Source of the DNA: an uncultured Spirochaetaceae bacterium
GTDB lineage: Bacteria > Spirochaetota > Spirochaetia > Sphaerochaetales > Sphaerochaetaceae
DNA: 64,000 bases
NCBI GenBank assembly: GCA_944389295.1
Contig: CALXLV010000030.1
Span: 1 to 64,000 of the forward strand
Direction: 5' to 3'
Both the position numbers and the translations under genes were made by a program. The notes below the pieces were generated by a model that saw only the letters and a program-made list of their open reading frames with translations, did no database searches and was not told where the DNA came from. Shown here one piece after another: positions 8,285 through 17,230 of this stretch (positions are counted from its first letter, which is position 1; every line of letters begins with the position of its first letter).

Positions 8285-9766
8285 ATGATTAGGAACATAC
8301 CTGATGTAAAGCTGGGAATGATTGCGGTCAGCCGTGACTGCTTTGTGATATCGATTTCCGAGAACAGAAGGAAGAGCATCGGAGAGGAATGCGGTAAACT
8401 CGGCATAAAGGTGTTTGAGGCACCGACTGTCGTAGAGAACGAGAAGGATGCCCTCAAGGCGCTTGACGAGGTCAATGCAGCCGGCTGCAACGCGCTCGTA
8501 GTATTCCTTGGAAATTTCGGACCGGAGACACCGGAGACAATCATCGCACAGCGCTTCAATGGCCCTGTGATGTATGTCGCTGCTGCTGAGGAGAGGGGAG
8601 ACAACCTCATCAACGGACGCGGCGATGCATACTGCGGAATGCTCAACTGCTCATACAATCTCGGACTGAGGAAGATCGCTGCATATATTCCTGAATATCC
8701 TGTCGGAGATGCCGCTGACTGCGCGAGGATGATCTCTGAGTTCATTCCCGTTGCCAGGACGCTCATCGGCGTCAAGGGACTTAAGATAATCACATTCGGA
8801 CCGAGGCCTCAGGACTTCTTTGCATGCAACGCTCCTATCAAGGCTCTTTATGATATGGGAATCGAGATTGAGGAGAACAGCGAGCTTGACCTTCTTGTGT
8901 CTTACCGCGAGCACGCCGGAGACAAGAGAATTGATGCAGTCGCCAAGGAAATGGCCGAAGAGCTTGGAGCAGGCGACACCTATCCTGATCTTCTTCCGAG
9001 AATGGCGCAGTTTGAGATCACGCTTCTTGACTGGGCAGAGAACCACAGGGGAGCGAGGGACTATGTCGTATTTGCAGACAAGTGCTGGCCCGCTTTCCCG
9101 AAGGAGTTCGGATTCGAGCCTTGCTATGTGAACAGCCGCCTTGCCACACGCGGTATTCCAGTAGCCTGCGAGGTCGATATCTACGGCGCTCTTTCCGAGT
9201 ACATCGGAACCTGCATCTCGGGTGCTCCTGTAACGCTGCTTGATATCAACAACACAGTGCCGAGGGATATGTACGAGAGCGAGATCAAAGGAAAGTACGA
9301 CTATACTCTTCAGGATACATTCATGGGCTTCCACTGCGGAAACACTCCGTTCTGCCGTCTTTCCAGCGGTGCCATCAAATACCAGCTCATCCAGAACAGA
9401 ATACTTGAGGACGGCGGTACTCCTGATTTCACGCGCGGAACGCTTGAGGGCGACATCGCTCCGGGAGAGATCACATTCTTCCGTCTGCACTCCAATGCTG
9501 ACACATCCCTTCAGGCATATATCTGTCAGGGTGAGGTTCTTCCTGTCGCGACACGTTCGTTCGGAGGAATCGGCATCTTCGCTATTCACGAGATGGGAAG
9601 GTTCTACCGCCATGTGCTTATCGGAAAGCATTATCCGCACCATGGCGCTGTCGCTTTCGGCCACATCGGAAGAGCGCTCCATGCAGTCCTTACATATCTC
9701 GGCGTAAAGGACATCTCCTTCAACCAGCCGAAGGGAATGCTCTACAGCGACGAGTGCCCGTTCTGA
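8285..9766 (+). CDS. L-fucose/L-arabinose isomerase-fold sugar isomerase
   Basis: A 493-residue member of the FucI-like isomerase family (COG2407 type). It has the N-terminal VVFLGNFGPETPE segment and the C-terminal FRLHSNADTSLQAYICQGEVL and HHGAVAFGHIGRALHAVL segments typical of these metal-dependent aldose-ketose isomerases. An in-frame GTG at 8258 belongs to the operator; ATG 8285 follows GAGAGGAGG directly and is chosen. It is followed 10 bp later by xylulokinase, so it probably supplies a ketopentose such as D-xylulose, acting in place of a classical XylA, which is not seen here. Whether the natural aldose is xylose, lyxose or arabinose is not decided by the sequence. Confidence 0.8.
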   Translation: MIRNIPDVKLGMIAVSRDCFVISISENRRKSIGEECGKLGIKVFEAPTVVENEKDALKALDEVNAAGCNALVVFLGNFGPETPETIIAQRFNGPVMYVAAAEERGDNLINGRGDAYCGMLNCSYNLGLRKIAAYIPEYPVGDAADCARMISEFIPVARTLIGVKGLKIITFGPRPQDFFACNAPIKALYDMGIEIEENSELDLLVSYREHAGDKRIDAVAKEMAEELGAGDTYPDLLPRMAQFEITLLDWAENHRGARDYVVFADKCWPAFPKEFGFEPCYVNSRLATRGIPVACEVDIYGALSEYIGTCISGAPVTLLDINNTVPRDMYESEIKGKYDYTLQDTFMGFHCGNTPFCRLSSGAIKYQLIQNRILEDGGTPDFTRGTLEGDIAPGEITFFRLHSNADTSLQAYICQGEVLPVATRSFGGIGIFAIHEMGRFYRHVLIGKHYPHHGAVAFGHIGRALHAVLTYLGVKDISFNQPKGMLYSDECPF

Positions 9767-9776
9767 GGTCAGCGAT

Positions 9777-11246
9777 ATGATCGTAGCTGGAATAGATGCG
9801 GGAACCCAGAGCATCAAGGTTGTCGTATATGACAGTGCATCGCATAAGCTGATAGCTTCATCATCCGAACCTCTTCCTCTGATCGAGGAGGAGGGCGGAG
9901 TAAGGGAGCAGGAGGCCGGATGGTGGATAGATGCCATCCGCAAGTGCTTCGGCGCGCTTGATGCGGATATAAGGAAAGAGATCCGCGTGATCTCAATCTC
10001 CGGACAGCAGCACGGCTTCGTGCCGCTCTCCGCGGACGGGAAGGTTCTCTATAACGTAAAGCTCTGGTGCGATACATCCACTGCTGCAGAGTGCGGAGAG
10101 ATAGAGGAGAAGCTCGGCGGAAGGAAGGCTGTAGCTGACAGACTCGGCAATCCGATCCTGCCCGGATATACCGCGAGCAAGATTCTCTGGTTCTACAAGA
10201 ATCACCGCGATCTCTATGAGAAGATGGCGTATGTCCTTCTTCCTCATGATTACATGAACTGGTATCTGACAGGCCGTGCGGTCATGGAGAGGGGAGATGC
10301 ATCGGGCACCGGACTCATGAACATCTTCACTGGCGAGTGGGATAAGGATGCGGCTGCAGCCGTTGCTCCAGATCTCATGGAGAAGCTGCCTGAGATATCG
10401 AAAGAACCGGGTATTATCGGCAATGTCACCGAGAGGACTGCTTCCGAGCTGGGACTGAGTGTCTCTTGTGCTGTAGCTTCCGGCGGCGGCGACAACATGA
10501 TGAGCGCTATCGGAACAGGCGCTGTCGAGGATGGTGTGGTAACGATGAGTCTCGGTACTTCCGGAACGCTCTTCGCCTCATCCTCAAAGCCGTTCCATGA
10601 CAGTGAGAACAGGCTTGCCTCGTTCTGCTCGTCAGCAGGAGCATGGCTTCCTCTTCTCTGCACTATGAACTGTACTGTTGCATCGGAGACGATGAGAAAG
10701 CTCTTCGGAAAGGACGTCAAGGCTTTCGATGCGGAAGCTGAGGCGGCGGGTCCCGGAGCAGGCGGTCTGATGATGCTTCCGTTCCTCAACGGTGAGCGCA
10801 TTCCCGATTATCCTCACGGAGAGGGTGTAATTCTCGGAATGAGGCAGGGCAATGTCACGGAAGGGAATATCGCCAGAGCGGCGCTTGAGGGAGTCACATA
10901 TGAGTTCCTTCTCGGTCTCGATGCCTTCCGCGAGAATGGTGCTGAGGTAAGGTCCCTCAACCTCACGGGCGGCGGATCGAAGAGTGCCGTATGGCGCCAG
11001 CTTGTCGCAGATATGACAGGCTGTCCGGTGCGTGTGCCCGCAGTTTCAGAAGCGGCCGCGTTCGGTGCTGCTCTCCATGGACTGTGGTGCATGGAAGGCG
11101 GAAGCATAGCCGACATCGCGCATGAGCATATCGCTTATGATCCGTCGAAGAATGCAGAGCCTGATCCGTCGAAGCGCGAAGTCTACGACGAAGGATACAG
11201 GAGATGGCTGAGGTATTCTGATACTCTCGCGCCGATATTCAGATAG
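9777..11246 (+). CDS. xylB: Xylulokinase (FGGY carbohydrate kinase)
   Basis: A 489-residue FGGY kinase. The N-terminal phosphate-binding motif DAGTQSIKVVVYD is at residues 6-18. An ISGQQHGFVPL stretch near residue 75 is the xylulokinase-type substrate region, and the C-terminal adenosine motif LTGGGSKSAVWRQLVADM is near residue 400. It would phosphorylate D-xylulose to xylulose 5-phosphate for the pentose phosphate pathway. It follows the isomerase by 10 bp and is closed by a terminator, so the two form one unit under the operator at 8258. Length and motifs are normal for XylB. Confidence 0.9.
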   Translation: MIVAGIDAGTQSIKVVVYDSASHKLIASSSEPLPLIEEEGGVREQEAGWWIDAIRKCFGALDADIRKEIRVISISGQQHGFVPLSADGKVLYNVKLWCDTSTAAECGEIEEKLGGRKAVADRLGNPILPGYTASKILWFYKNHRDLYEKMAYVLLPHDYMNWYLTGRAVMERGDASGTGLMNIFTGEWDKDAAAAVAPDLMEKLPEISKEPGIIGNVTERTASELGLSVSCAVASGGGDNMMSAIGTGAVEDGVVTMSLGTSGTLFASSSKPFHDSENRLASFCSSAGAWLPLLCTMNCTVASETMRKLFGKDVKAFDAEAEAAGPGAGGLMMLPFLNGERIPDYPHGEGVILGMRQGNVTEGNIARAALEGVTYEFLLGLDAFRENGAEVRSLNLTGGGSKSAVWRQLVADMTGCPVRVPAVSEAAAFGAALHGLWCMEGGSIADIAHEHIAYDPSKNAEPDPSKREVYDEGYRRWLRYSDTLAPIFR

Positions 11247-11267
11247 AGGGCAGATAATGCTCTTCAG

Positions 11268-11298
11268 GGCCATATCTCATAGGGGTATGGCCTTTTTT
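11268..11298 (+). terminator. Terminator after xylB
   Basis: GGCCATA (11268-11274) pairs with TATGGCC (11286-11292), followed by TTTTTT at 11293-11298. Confidence 0.9.
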
Positions 11299-11444
11299 AT
11301 GCAGTATGATATTACTTTCTGCTTGATCTCTGATTGTTAAGATACAACGCACTGATCAGAATGTTCCGTCTTTTGCTTTCATGGTTTTCTTTGCAGGAAA
11401 AGAAATAAATATACGATAAATGAATAACCATTGTATAATTTTCC

Positions 11445-11473
11445 TTGACAGATATCGGATATAGGCCGATACT
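11445..11473 (+). promoter_or_regulatory. Promoter of the pentose importer-GH43 operon
   Basis: TTGACA (11445-11450) and GATACT (11468-11473) are separated by 17 bp. The operator starts 10 bp beyond the -10, so a bound repressor would block the start point. The upstream 11299-11444 is AT-rich and holds no gene I can support. Confidence 0.7.
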
Positions 11474-11483
11474 GTAGGACAGA

Positions 11484-11495
11484 GTGCTCGAGCAC
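11484..11495. promoter_or_regulatory. LacI-type operator, copy 2
   Basis: Identical 12-bp palindrome to 8258-8269. A half copy (GTGCTCG, 11499-11505) follows exactly 15 bp later and could be a second, weaker contact. Confidence 0.8.
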
Positions 11496-11531
11496 ACTGT
11501 GCTCGGGAATAGTCTTTTTACGGAGGTTATG

Positions 11532-12818
11532 ATGAATAAGAGAATCATCAGCATCGTGCTTGCGGCTCTCCTTGCATCCTCAATGGTATTCGCAGGCGGA
11601 AGCAGCGAGTCTGACGGAACATCGCTCAGGTTCATGTGGTGGGGCGGTGACGACCGCAATGCCGCTACTACGGAAGTCATAAACAAGTATATGGAGGAGA
11701 ACCCCGGAGTGCAGATCTCTGCCGAGATCAACTCGGATTCCGGATACATCGACAAGGTCGCAGTCATGCTTTCCAGCCGCACGGCTCCGGACATCATGCA
11801 GCAGAATGTTGATGCGGTTCCCGATTTCGTTTCCCGCGGTGATTTCTTCGTGGATTTCAACGAGTATCCTGAGCTTTTTGATACATCCGCGTTCGATCCG
11901 CACTTCCTTGAGAGCTTCGGAACATTCGACGGCAAGCTCCTTGCTATTCCTACCGGAATCTCAGGTCTTGCGATGGTCGCCAACAATGCAGCCGCTGAGG
12001 CATGCGGAGTTGATCTTACTCAGCAGCTTTCATGGGACAGCCTCTTCGCAGAGGGCGTGAGGGTGCATCAGGAGAACCCCGATTACTACCTTCTCAACGT
12101 TGATACCAAGATTCTCGCAGAGTATGTACTCCGCCCGTACCTCAGGCAGATCACAGGCGACAAGTTCATCGTTGACGAGGAACTGAGGATGGGATTTACG
12201 CGCGATCAGCTCGTTGAGGCTCTTTCCTATATTGATCAGTGCTACAAGCAGGGTGTATTCCAGCCCGCTCAGGAGAGCGCCACATTCAAGCAGCAGACAC
12301 AGAACAACCCGAAGTGGATCAACGGCCAGTTCGTATTCGGTTTTGCGGCCACTTCCAATATGAACCTTCTGATGGCTGCTATCCCCGGCGGTTCCTTCAC
12401 GGCTGTCAAGCTCCCGCTTGCTGAGGACAGAGTTACGGATGCCTACTTTGCCGATACTCCGCAGTACATGACTGTATATTCCGGATCAAAGAACGTGGAG
12501 GAGGCCATCAAGTTCCTCAACTACTTCTACAACGATCCTGAGGCACAGCTCATCCTCGGAGATGTCAGGTCCGTACCTCCCACATCCACTGCACGCCAGG
12601 TCTGCGCTGACAACGGCATGCTCGATCCTGTCATCATGCAGGCTGTCGAATATGCCCAGTCGATGAACGGAACGAGCGACAAGGGACTTTCAACGAATCC
12701 TGAGGTCATTCAGATTCAGGAAGACGCGATTGAGAGCGTGGCATACGGCACAGCAACTCCTGAGGAGGCTGCCGACAAGGCCATCACCCTTATCAACGAT
12801 TTCCTTTCAAGACAGTAA
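11532..12818 (+). CDS. Sugar ABC transporter substrate-binding protein
   Basis: A 428-residue SBP_bac_1-type protein. It has a clear signal peptide (MNKR, hydrophobic IISIVLAALLASSMV, cleavage after FA before GGSSE) and lacks a lipobox cysteine. The mature start LRFMWWGGDDRN and the later NPKWINGQFVFGFA and EEAIKFLNYF stretches are typical of CUT1 binding proteins. GGAGG at 11522-11526 serves ATG 11532 (or ATG 11529 immediately before). It is first in an operon with two permeases and a GH43 enzyme and under the LacI operator, so xylo- or arabino-oligosaccharides are plausible ligands (inference). Confidence 0.93.
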   Translation: MNKRIISIVLAALLASSMVFAGGSSESDGTSLRFMWWGGDDRNAATTEVINKYMEENPGVQISAEINSDSGYIDKVAVMLSSRTAPDIMQQNVDAVPDFVSRGDFFVDFNEYPELFDTSAFDPHFLESFGTFDGKLLAIPTGISGLAMVANNAAAEACGVDLTQQLSWDSLFAEGVRVHQENPDYYLLNVDTKILAEYVLRPYLRQITGDKFIVDEELRMGFTRDQLVEALSYIDQCYKQGVFQPAQESATFKQQTQNNPKWINGQFVFGFAATSNMNLLMAAIPGGSFTAVKLPLAEDRVTDAYFADTPQYMTVYSGSKNVEEAIKFLNYFYNDPEAQLILGDVRSVPPTSTARQVCADNGMLDPVIMQAVEYAQSMNGTSDKGLSTNPEVIQIQEDAIESVAYGTATPEEAADKAITLINDFLSRQ

Positions 12819-12827
12819 TGCAATGAT

Positions 12828-12861
12828 TCCCTGCGGCTATCCGGCAGCCGCAGGGATTTTT
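12828..12861 (+). terminator. Attenuating hairpin between binding-protein and permease genes
   Basis: An 11-bp perfect stem (12828-12838 with 12846-12856) is followed by TTTTTCC. The permease genes downstream have no promoter I can see, so this is likely a partial terminator or mRNA-end stabiliser that lowers permease expression relative to the binding protein. Confidence 0.75.
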
Positions 12862-12889
12862 CCTGCCGGAATAAATTTAGAGGTCTGCT

Positions 12890-13804
12890 ATGGCGAACAA
12901 CAAAACAGGGATTGCCGTTCAGGGGCGCAAGCATTGGGCAAAGAGAAACAGAACAGGTCTGTACTATGTCAGCATCTGGCTTATAGGCATGGCCGTATTC
13001 CAGCTTTACCCGTTCATAACATCCCTTTACTATTCATTCACCGATTATGGTATCTTCAATGCTCCGGAGTGGGTCGGAGGCGATAACTATGTGCGCCTCT
13101 TCACGCTCGACACCGAGTTCTTCAACTCAATGAGAGCGACGCTTGAATACACATTCATAACCGTCCCGGGAAAAGTAATCTTCGCTCTTATCATAGCCCT
13201 TATCCTCAATAAGAAGCTCAAGGGCGTTAACTGGATAAGGACCATATACTATATACCATCGCTTCTCAGCGGCTCTGTCGCGGTTTCTATCCTCTGGAAG
13301 GTTCTCTTCATGGATGACGGATTCATCAACAGCCTTCTTTCTGTTCTGCACATTCCCACAGTGGCATGGCTCGGCTCTCCGCATACGGCGCTTCTGACGA
13401 TCTGTCTGCTGGAGATCTGGCAGTTCGGCTCGTCGATGGTCATGTTCCTCGCAGCTCTCAAGCAGGTTCCCACCTCGCTTTACGAGGCGGCTCTCATCGA
13501 CGGTGCGAAGAAGACTACGATATTCTTCAAGATCACATTCCCGATGATCTCGTCCGTCACATTCTTCAACCTCATAATGCAGCTGATACAGGCTCTGCAG
13601 AACTTCACCAGCGCGTTCGTCATCACCAACGGCGGTCCGTCGAAGGCGACATATGTGCTCGGTCTGAAGCTCTACACCGATGCATTCAGGTATTTCAGGA
13701 TGGGATATGCCTGTGCGACTTCATGGATCATGTTCGCCATGATGCTCGTGCTGACGCTCATTCTCTTCGCCACATCGAAGAAGTGGGTCTACTACGACAA
13801 TTGA
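12890..13804 (+). CDS. Sugar ABC transporter permease, MalF/UgpA type
   Basis: A 304-residue permease with a basic N-terminus followed by six hydrophobic segments. The first is YYVSIWLIGMAVFQLYPFI. The EAA loop reads EAALIDGAKKTTIFFKITFP near residues 197-216. An AGAGGT site precedes the ATG. It pairs with the next permease (13 bp apart) to form the channel for the sugar captured by the protein at 11532. Its hydrophobic pattern and length match the CUT1 family; no ATPase is encoded here. Confidence 0.93.
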   Translation: MANNKTGIAVQGRKHWAKRNRTGLYYVSIWLIGMAVFQLYPFITSLYYSFTDYGIFNAPEWVGGDNYVRLFTLDTEFFNSMRATLEYTFITVPGKVIFALIIALILNKKLKGVNWIRTIYYIPSLLSGSVAVSILWKVLFMDDGFINSLLSVLHIPTVAWLGSPHTALLTICLLEIWQFGSSMVMFLAALKQVPTSLYEAALIDGAKKTTIFFKITFPMISSVTFFNLIMQLIQALQNFTSAFVITNGGPSKATYVLGLKLYTDAFRYFRMGYACATSWIMFAMMLVLTLILFATSKKWVYYDN

Positions 13805-13817
13805 TGGAGGTGTGAAA

Positions 13818-14663
13818 ATGACAGCAAAGCAGAGAGAAATAAAGACAATCGTCGCATATGCAGTGATAATAGTCGTCGGAATAGTGATGCTCTTCCCGCT
13901 CTTCTGGATGATTCTCGCGTGCTTCAAGACGAACAACGAAATCTTCGGAAGCCTGAAGCTCTTTCCTTCATCATGGAGTTTTGATGCATTTGTTAAGGGC
14001 TGGCAGACAACGGGAACATACACCTATGCCCGCTATTTCGCCAACACATTCGAGCTTGTAGTGCCTACCGTGATATTCACACTCATCTCCTGTTCGCTCG
14101 TTGCCTATGGTTTCGCGCGTTTTGATTTCAGGGGAAAGAATGTGCTCTTCATGGTGCTCATAGCGACCCTGATGCTTCCCAACTCGGTAATCATCATTCC
14201 CCGCTATTCGCTTTTCAACAAACTCGGATGGCTCGACACCTATCTGACGTACTGGGTACCCGCGCTCTTCGCGTGCTATCCATTCTTCGTGTTCATGATG
14301 GTGCAGTTCCTGCGCGGTATTCCAAGAGATCTTGATGAGTCCGCCTACATGGACGGCTGCGGATCGCTCAGATGCTTCGGGCAGATACTTCTTCCGCTTC
14401 TGAAGCCTGCGCTTTTCTCGGCATCGCTTTTCCAGTTCCTGTGGACGTGGAATGACTTCTTCAACACGAACATCTACATCAACTCGAACTCCAAGTTCCC
14501 GATGTCGCTCGCGCTGAGAATGAGCATCGATGTCACATCCGCGATCCAGTGGAATCAGATCATGGCAATGGGACTTGTCTCCATACTCCCGCTCGTGATT
14601 CTCTTCTTCGCTGGACAGAGGTATTTCGTCGAGGGTATCGCCACGACAGGCATGAAGAACTAG
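13818..14663 (+). CDS. Sugar ABC transporter permease, MalG/UgpE type
   Basis: A 281-residue permease, partner of the preceding gene. GGAGG at 13806-13810 is 7 bases before ATG 13818; the in-frame GTG at 13812 is too close to it. The first membrane segment is followed by MILACFKTNNEIF. The EAA loop reads ESAYMDGCGSLRCFGQILLP, and the chain ends YFVEGIATTGMKN, close to the family's usual EGLTxGGVK ending. It is translated just ahead of the GH43 gene, 8 bp downstream. Confidence 0.93.
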   Translation: MTAKQREIKTIVAYAVIIVVGIVMLFPLFWMILACFKTNNEIFGSLKLFPSSWSFDAFVKGWQTTGTYTYARYFANTFELVVPTVIFTLISCSLVAYGFARFDFRGKNVLFMVLIATLMLPNSVIIIPRYSLFNKLGWLDTYLTYWVPALFACYPFFVFMMVQFLRGIPRDLDESAYMDGCGSLRCFGQILLPLLKPALFSASLFQFLWTWNDFFNTNIYINSNSKFPMSLALRMSIDVTSAIQWNQIMAMGLVSILPLVILFFAGQRYFVEGIATTGMKN

Positions 14664-14671
14664 GAAGGAAT

Positions 14672-16183
14672 ATGTACTCTAATCCTGTTATCTATGCAGA
14701 TTACTCCGATCCTGATCCAGTCAGGGTCGGAGATGATTTTTATATGGTGGCATCATCGTTCACCTATGTTCCGGGTGTGCCGATCCTGCACTCGAAGGAT
14801 CTGGTCCACTGGGAGATAATCAATTACGCGGTGAGAAAACTTCCGTTCGAGAAGTACAGAAAGCCTTCCCACGGTTCCGGCACATGGGCGCCGTCCATCA
14901 GATACCGCGATGGAGAGTTCTACATCTTCATTCCTCTTGTTGATGAAGGCATAATGGTTGCGCGTTCCAGGGATATAAGAGGGGAGTTTGAACTCAATAT
15001 GCTCACGCATACGAAGGGGTGGATCGATCCCTGTCCGATATGGGACACAGACGGACGGACATACATGGTCTTTGCCTTCGCATTCTCCCGCTCAGGAAAG
15101 AAGCATAAGCTGGCCCTGATAGAGACAGACAATGACTTCCGCAGGACGATCGGGGATTACTCCATAATCTTCGACGGCTCTGTGATGGCTCCGACAGCAG
15201 AGGGCCCCAAGGCTTACTACCGCGGCGGGTATCACTACATAATGTTCCCCGCAGGCGGAGTTGCGACAGGGTGGCAGTGCTGCATAAGGTCGAAGGATGT
15301 ACACGGCCCTTATGAGTACAGGACAGTGATGCGCCGCGGCCTTTCCAATGTGAACGGACCGCATCAGGGAGGATGGGTAACCGCTCCTGACGGCTCCGAC
15401 TGGTTCGTGCACTTTCAGGATGTCATAGAGCTGGGCCGCATAACGCACCTCCAGCCCATGTGCTTCACGTCCGACGGATGGCCCGTCATCGGAGTGGACC
15501 GCGACGGCGACGGAATAGGGGAGCCTGTGGATGAGTGGAATCTGCCTGTTGAGGGCGCACCTCATTATTCGATAGCGATATCTGATGAGTTCGATGGCGA
15601 TGCGCTCTCGCTCCAGTGGCAGTGGCAGGCCAATCCCGATGAGAGTTTCTTCTCGCTCACGGAGCGCAGAGGATATCTCAGAATGAACTGTATCCTTAAC
15701 GATGAGAGGGAGAATCTTATATGGTATGCTCCCAATGCGCTGACGCAGATTCCGCAGAGCGATCACTTCACGGCTGAGGCATGTCTTGAGCTGAACGCGG
15801 CTGAGGATGGCGATTTCGGCGGCATAGGCATGATAGGCCATCAGTACGGTTTCATCGGCCTTGAGAGAAATAACGGTTCAATGCTCCTGAAAGTCATAAA
15901 AGGCACTGTCACGGGAATCACATACGAGGGAGAGGCTGTGGAAGAGGATATACTCTCGCTTCCTTTTGCTTCTGATCGTGTGTATCTCCGCATAGAGCTG
16001 AGAAAGGACAAGAACTACTTCCTCTCTTATTCTGCAGACGGCGGGCATTACACCACCGTCGATCATATCTTCCCGCTGGAGCGGGCCACATGGACGGGCG
16101 CAAAGCTCTCCATATGGGCCGGCAACAGGGAGAACAGGACTTCGGAAGGAAGTGCTGATTTTGATTATTTCAGATTGAGCTGA
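14672..16183 (+). CDS. GH43 glycosidase (beta-xylosidase/alpha-L-arabinofuranosidase type)
   Basis: A 503-residue five-bladed propeller enzyme with a C-terminal beta-sandwich. The N-terminus NPVIYADYSDPDPVRVGDDFYM contains the catalytic base D13. IDPCPIWD near residue 118 carries the pKa-modulating aspartate and TAEGPK near residue 176 the general acid. The C-terminal part (from about 300, FDGDALSLQWQWQANP) is the xylosidase-type concanavalin-like domain. There is no signal peptide, so it cleaves imported oligosaccharides in the cytoplasm, releasing xylose or arabinose for the isomerase and kinase upstream. GGAAGGA precedes the start. It overlaps the convergent lacI-type gene by 14 bp. Confidence 0.92.
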   Translation: MYSNPVIYADYSDPDPVRVGDDFYMVASSFTYVPGVPILHSKDLVHWEIINYAVRKLPFEKYRKPSHGSGTWAPSIRYRDGEFYIFIPLVDEGIMVARSRDIRGEFELNMLTHTKGWIDPCPIWDTDGRTYMVFAFAFSRSGKKHKLALIETDNDFRRTIGDYSIIFDGSVMAPTAEGPKAYYRGGYHYIMFPAGGVATGWQCCIRSKDVHGPYEYRTVMRRGLSNVNGPHQGGWVTAPDGSDWFVHFQDVIELGRITHLQPMCFTSDGWPVIGVDRDGDGIGEPVDEWNLPVEGAPHYSIAISDEFDGDALSLQWQWQANPDESFFSLTERRGYLRMNCILNDERENLIWYAPNALTQIPQSDHFTAEACLELNAAEDGDFGGIGMIGHQYGFIGLERNNGSMLLKVIKGTVTGITYEGEAVEEDILSLPFASDRVYLRIELRKDKNYFLSYSADGGHYTTVDHIFPLERATWTGAKLSIWAGNRENRTSEGSADFDYFRLS

Positions 16184-17192
16184 GATACTCCGAGTCGATA
16201 TTCTCGGTCAGCTTCACGATATGCTGGGTGCAGAGGTTTTCGGGTTTTATCCCGTCGATGAACCAGCTCTGCATCCGGCGTACCGACTCAAAACCCTGGC
16301 GGAAAGGCTCCTGGCAGATTGTCCATTTGATCCGTCCGCTTCTTATCAGATTCTTCGTCTCTGGAACATCATCGGATGTGAATATGAGAAGATTCCTTCC
16401 GGCTGCTCCCTTCACGGCACCAGATACGCCTGCCGTGGTTATGAAGAGGGTGTTTATTGTCTCATCCTCTGCAGTCTTTTCTCTGACTATTCTCTCCGAA
16501 AGCTCGTTGTCATCCGATGTGTCGTACTCGCCGGCTATCGTGGCATCGATTCCCTTCTTCACGAGAGTATCCGTGAATCCTCTGACTATATCGCCATGGC
16601 CCTTCATTGCCTCTGAACCTCTGAGTATGAGGATGCGTCTCTTCTTCTCTCCCGCAAGGGCCAGCAGTCCGGCGTGAAGCGCGCCTTTTGCGTAGTAGTC
16701 TGGGCCGACATAGCAGAGCTTTGAGGGAAGAGATATATCGGAATTTACGGCTATCACGGGAAGGGTGAGGTTTGCGAGGTAGTCGGTGATCATCCTGTCA
16801 TCTATCGTTGCCAGCACGAGCGCATCGCATTTCTCATCTTCAACTAGGTGTTTTATGGCTTCAAGATGCGTCGATCTGTCAAATCCCTTGACCTCTGCAA
16901 GCGCCAGTGAGAATCCTATGTCCTCATACTCGGACGTGGCCATCTTCATTCCCTCGATTACTGGATCAAAGAAGGGATTCCCCACGGAGGTGACGAGAGC
17001 ACCTATCCTGCGGGGCTGCTTTCTCAGTGCGAGCATCAATCCGGCCCTGTTCGGCTGGTAGTTGAGCTCCTTGGCCTTTGCCAGCACCTTTTCCCTTATT
17101 TCGGGAGATACCTTTCCCCTGTTGTGCAGAACGCGGTCCACCGTTCCGCGCGATATTCCGAGTATTTCAGCAAGTTCCTTTATCGTAACCAT
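16170..17192 (-). CDS. LacI-family transcriptional regulator of the pentose regulon
   Basis: A 340-residue regulator. Residues 1-55 are the LacI helix-turn-helix and hinge (VTIKELAEILGISRGTVDRVL, then SPEIREKVLAKAKELNYQPN). Residues about 60-330 are a periplasmic-binding-type sugar domain (IGALVTSVGNPFFDPVIEGM, and TICQEPFRQGFESV near the end). It is convergent with GH43 and shares 14 bp with it. Its neighbourhood holds two identical perfect palindromes with central CG, the form of operator LacI proteins bind, so repression of both units is the simplest reading. No such palindrome is seen before its own gene. Confidence 0.9.
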   Translation of the reverse strand: MVTIKELAEILGISRGTVDRVLHNRGKVSPEIREKVLAKAKELNYQPNRAGLMLALRKQPRRIGALVTSVGNPFFDPVIEGMKMATSEYEDIGFSLALAEVKGFDRSTHLEAIKHLVEDEKCDALVLATIDDRMITDYLANLTLPVIAVNSDISLPSKLCYVGPDYYAKGALHAGLLALAGEKKRRILILRGSEAMKGHGDIVRGFTDTLVKKGIDATIAGEYDTSDDNELSERIVREKTAEDETINTLFITTAGVSGAVKGAAGRNLLIFTSDDVPETKNLIRSGRIKWTICQEPFRQGFESVRRMQSWFIDGIKPENLCTQHIVKLTENIDSEYLSSI

Positions 17193-17230
17193 TTTTTCCT
17201 AGATAAGGATACCAGAGCGGGGCAATGGCT

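Noticed and set aside
8651-9943. A 430-codon open frame on the minus strand opposite the isomerase and xylB start
   Set aside because: Both plus-strand proteins carry clear family motifs; the reverse frame is a shadow from codon bias.
11532-12818. Lipobox in the pentose binding protein
   Set aside because: The signal peptide has no cysteine at the cleavage site; a plain signal peptide cleaved after FA fits better.
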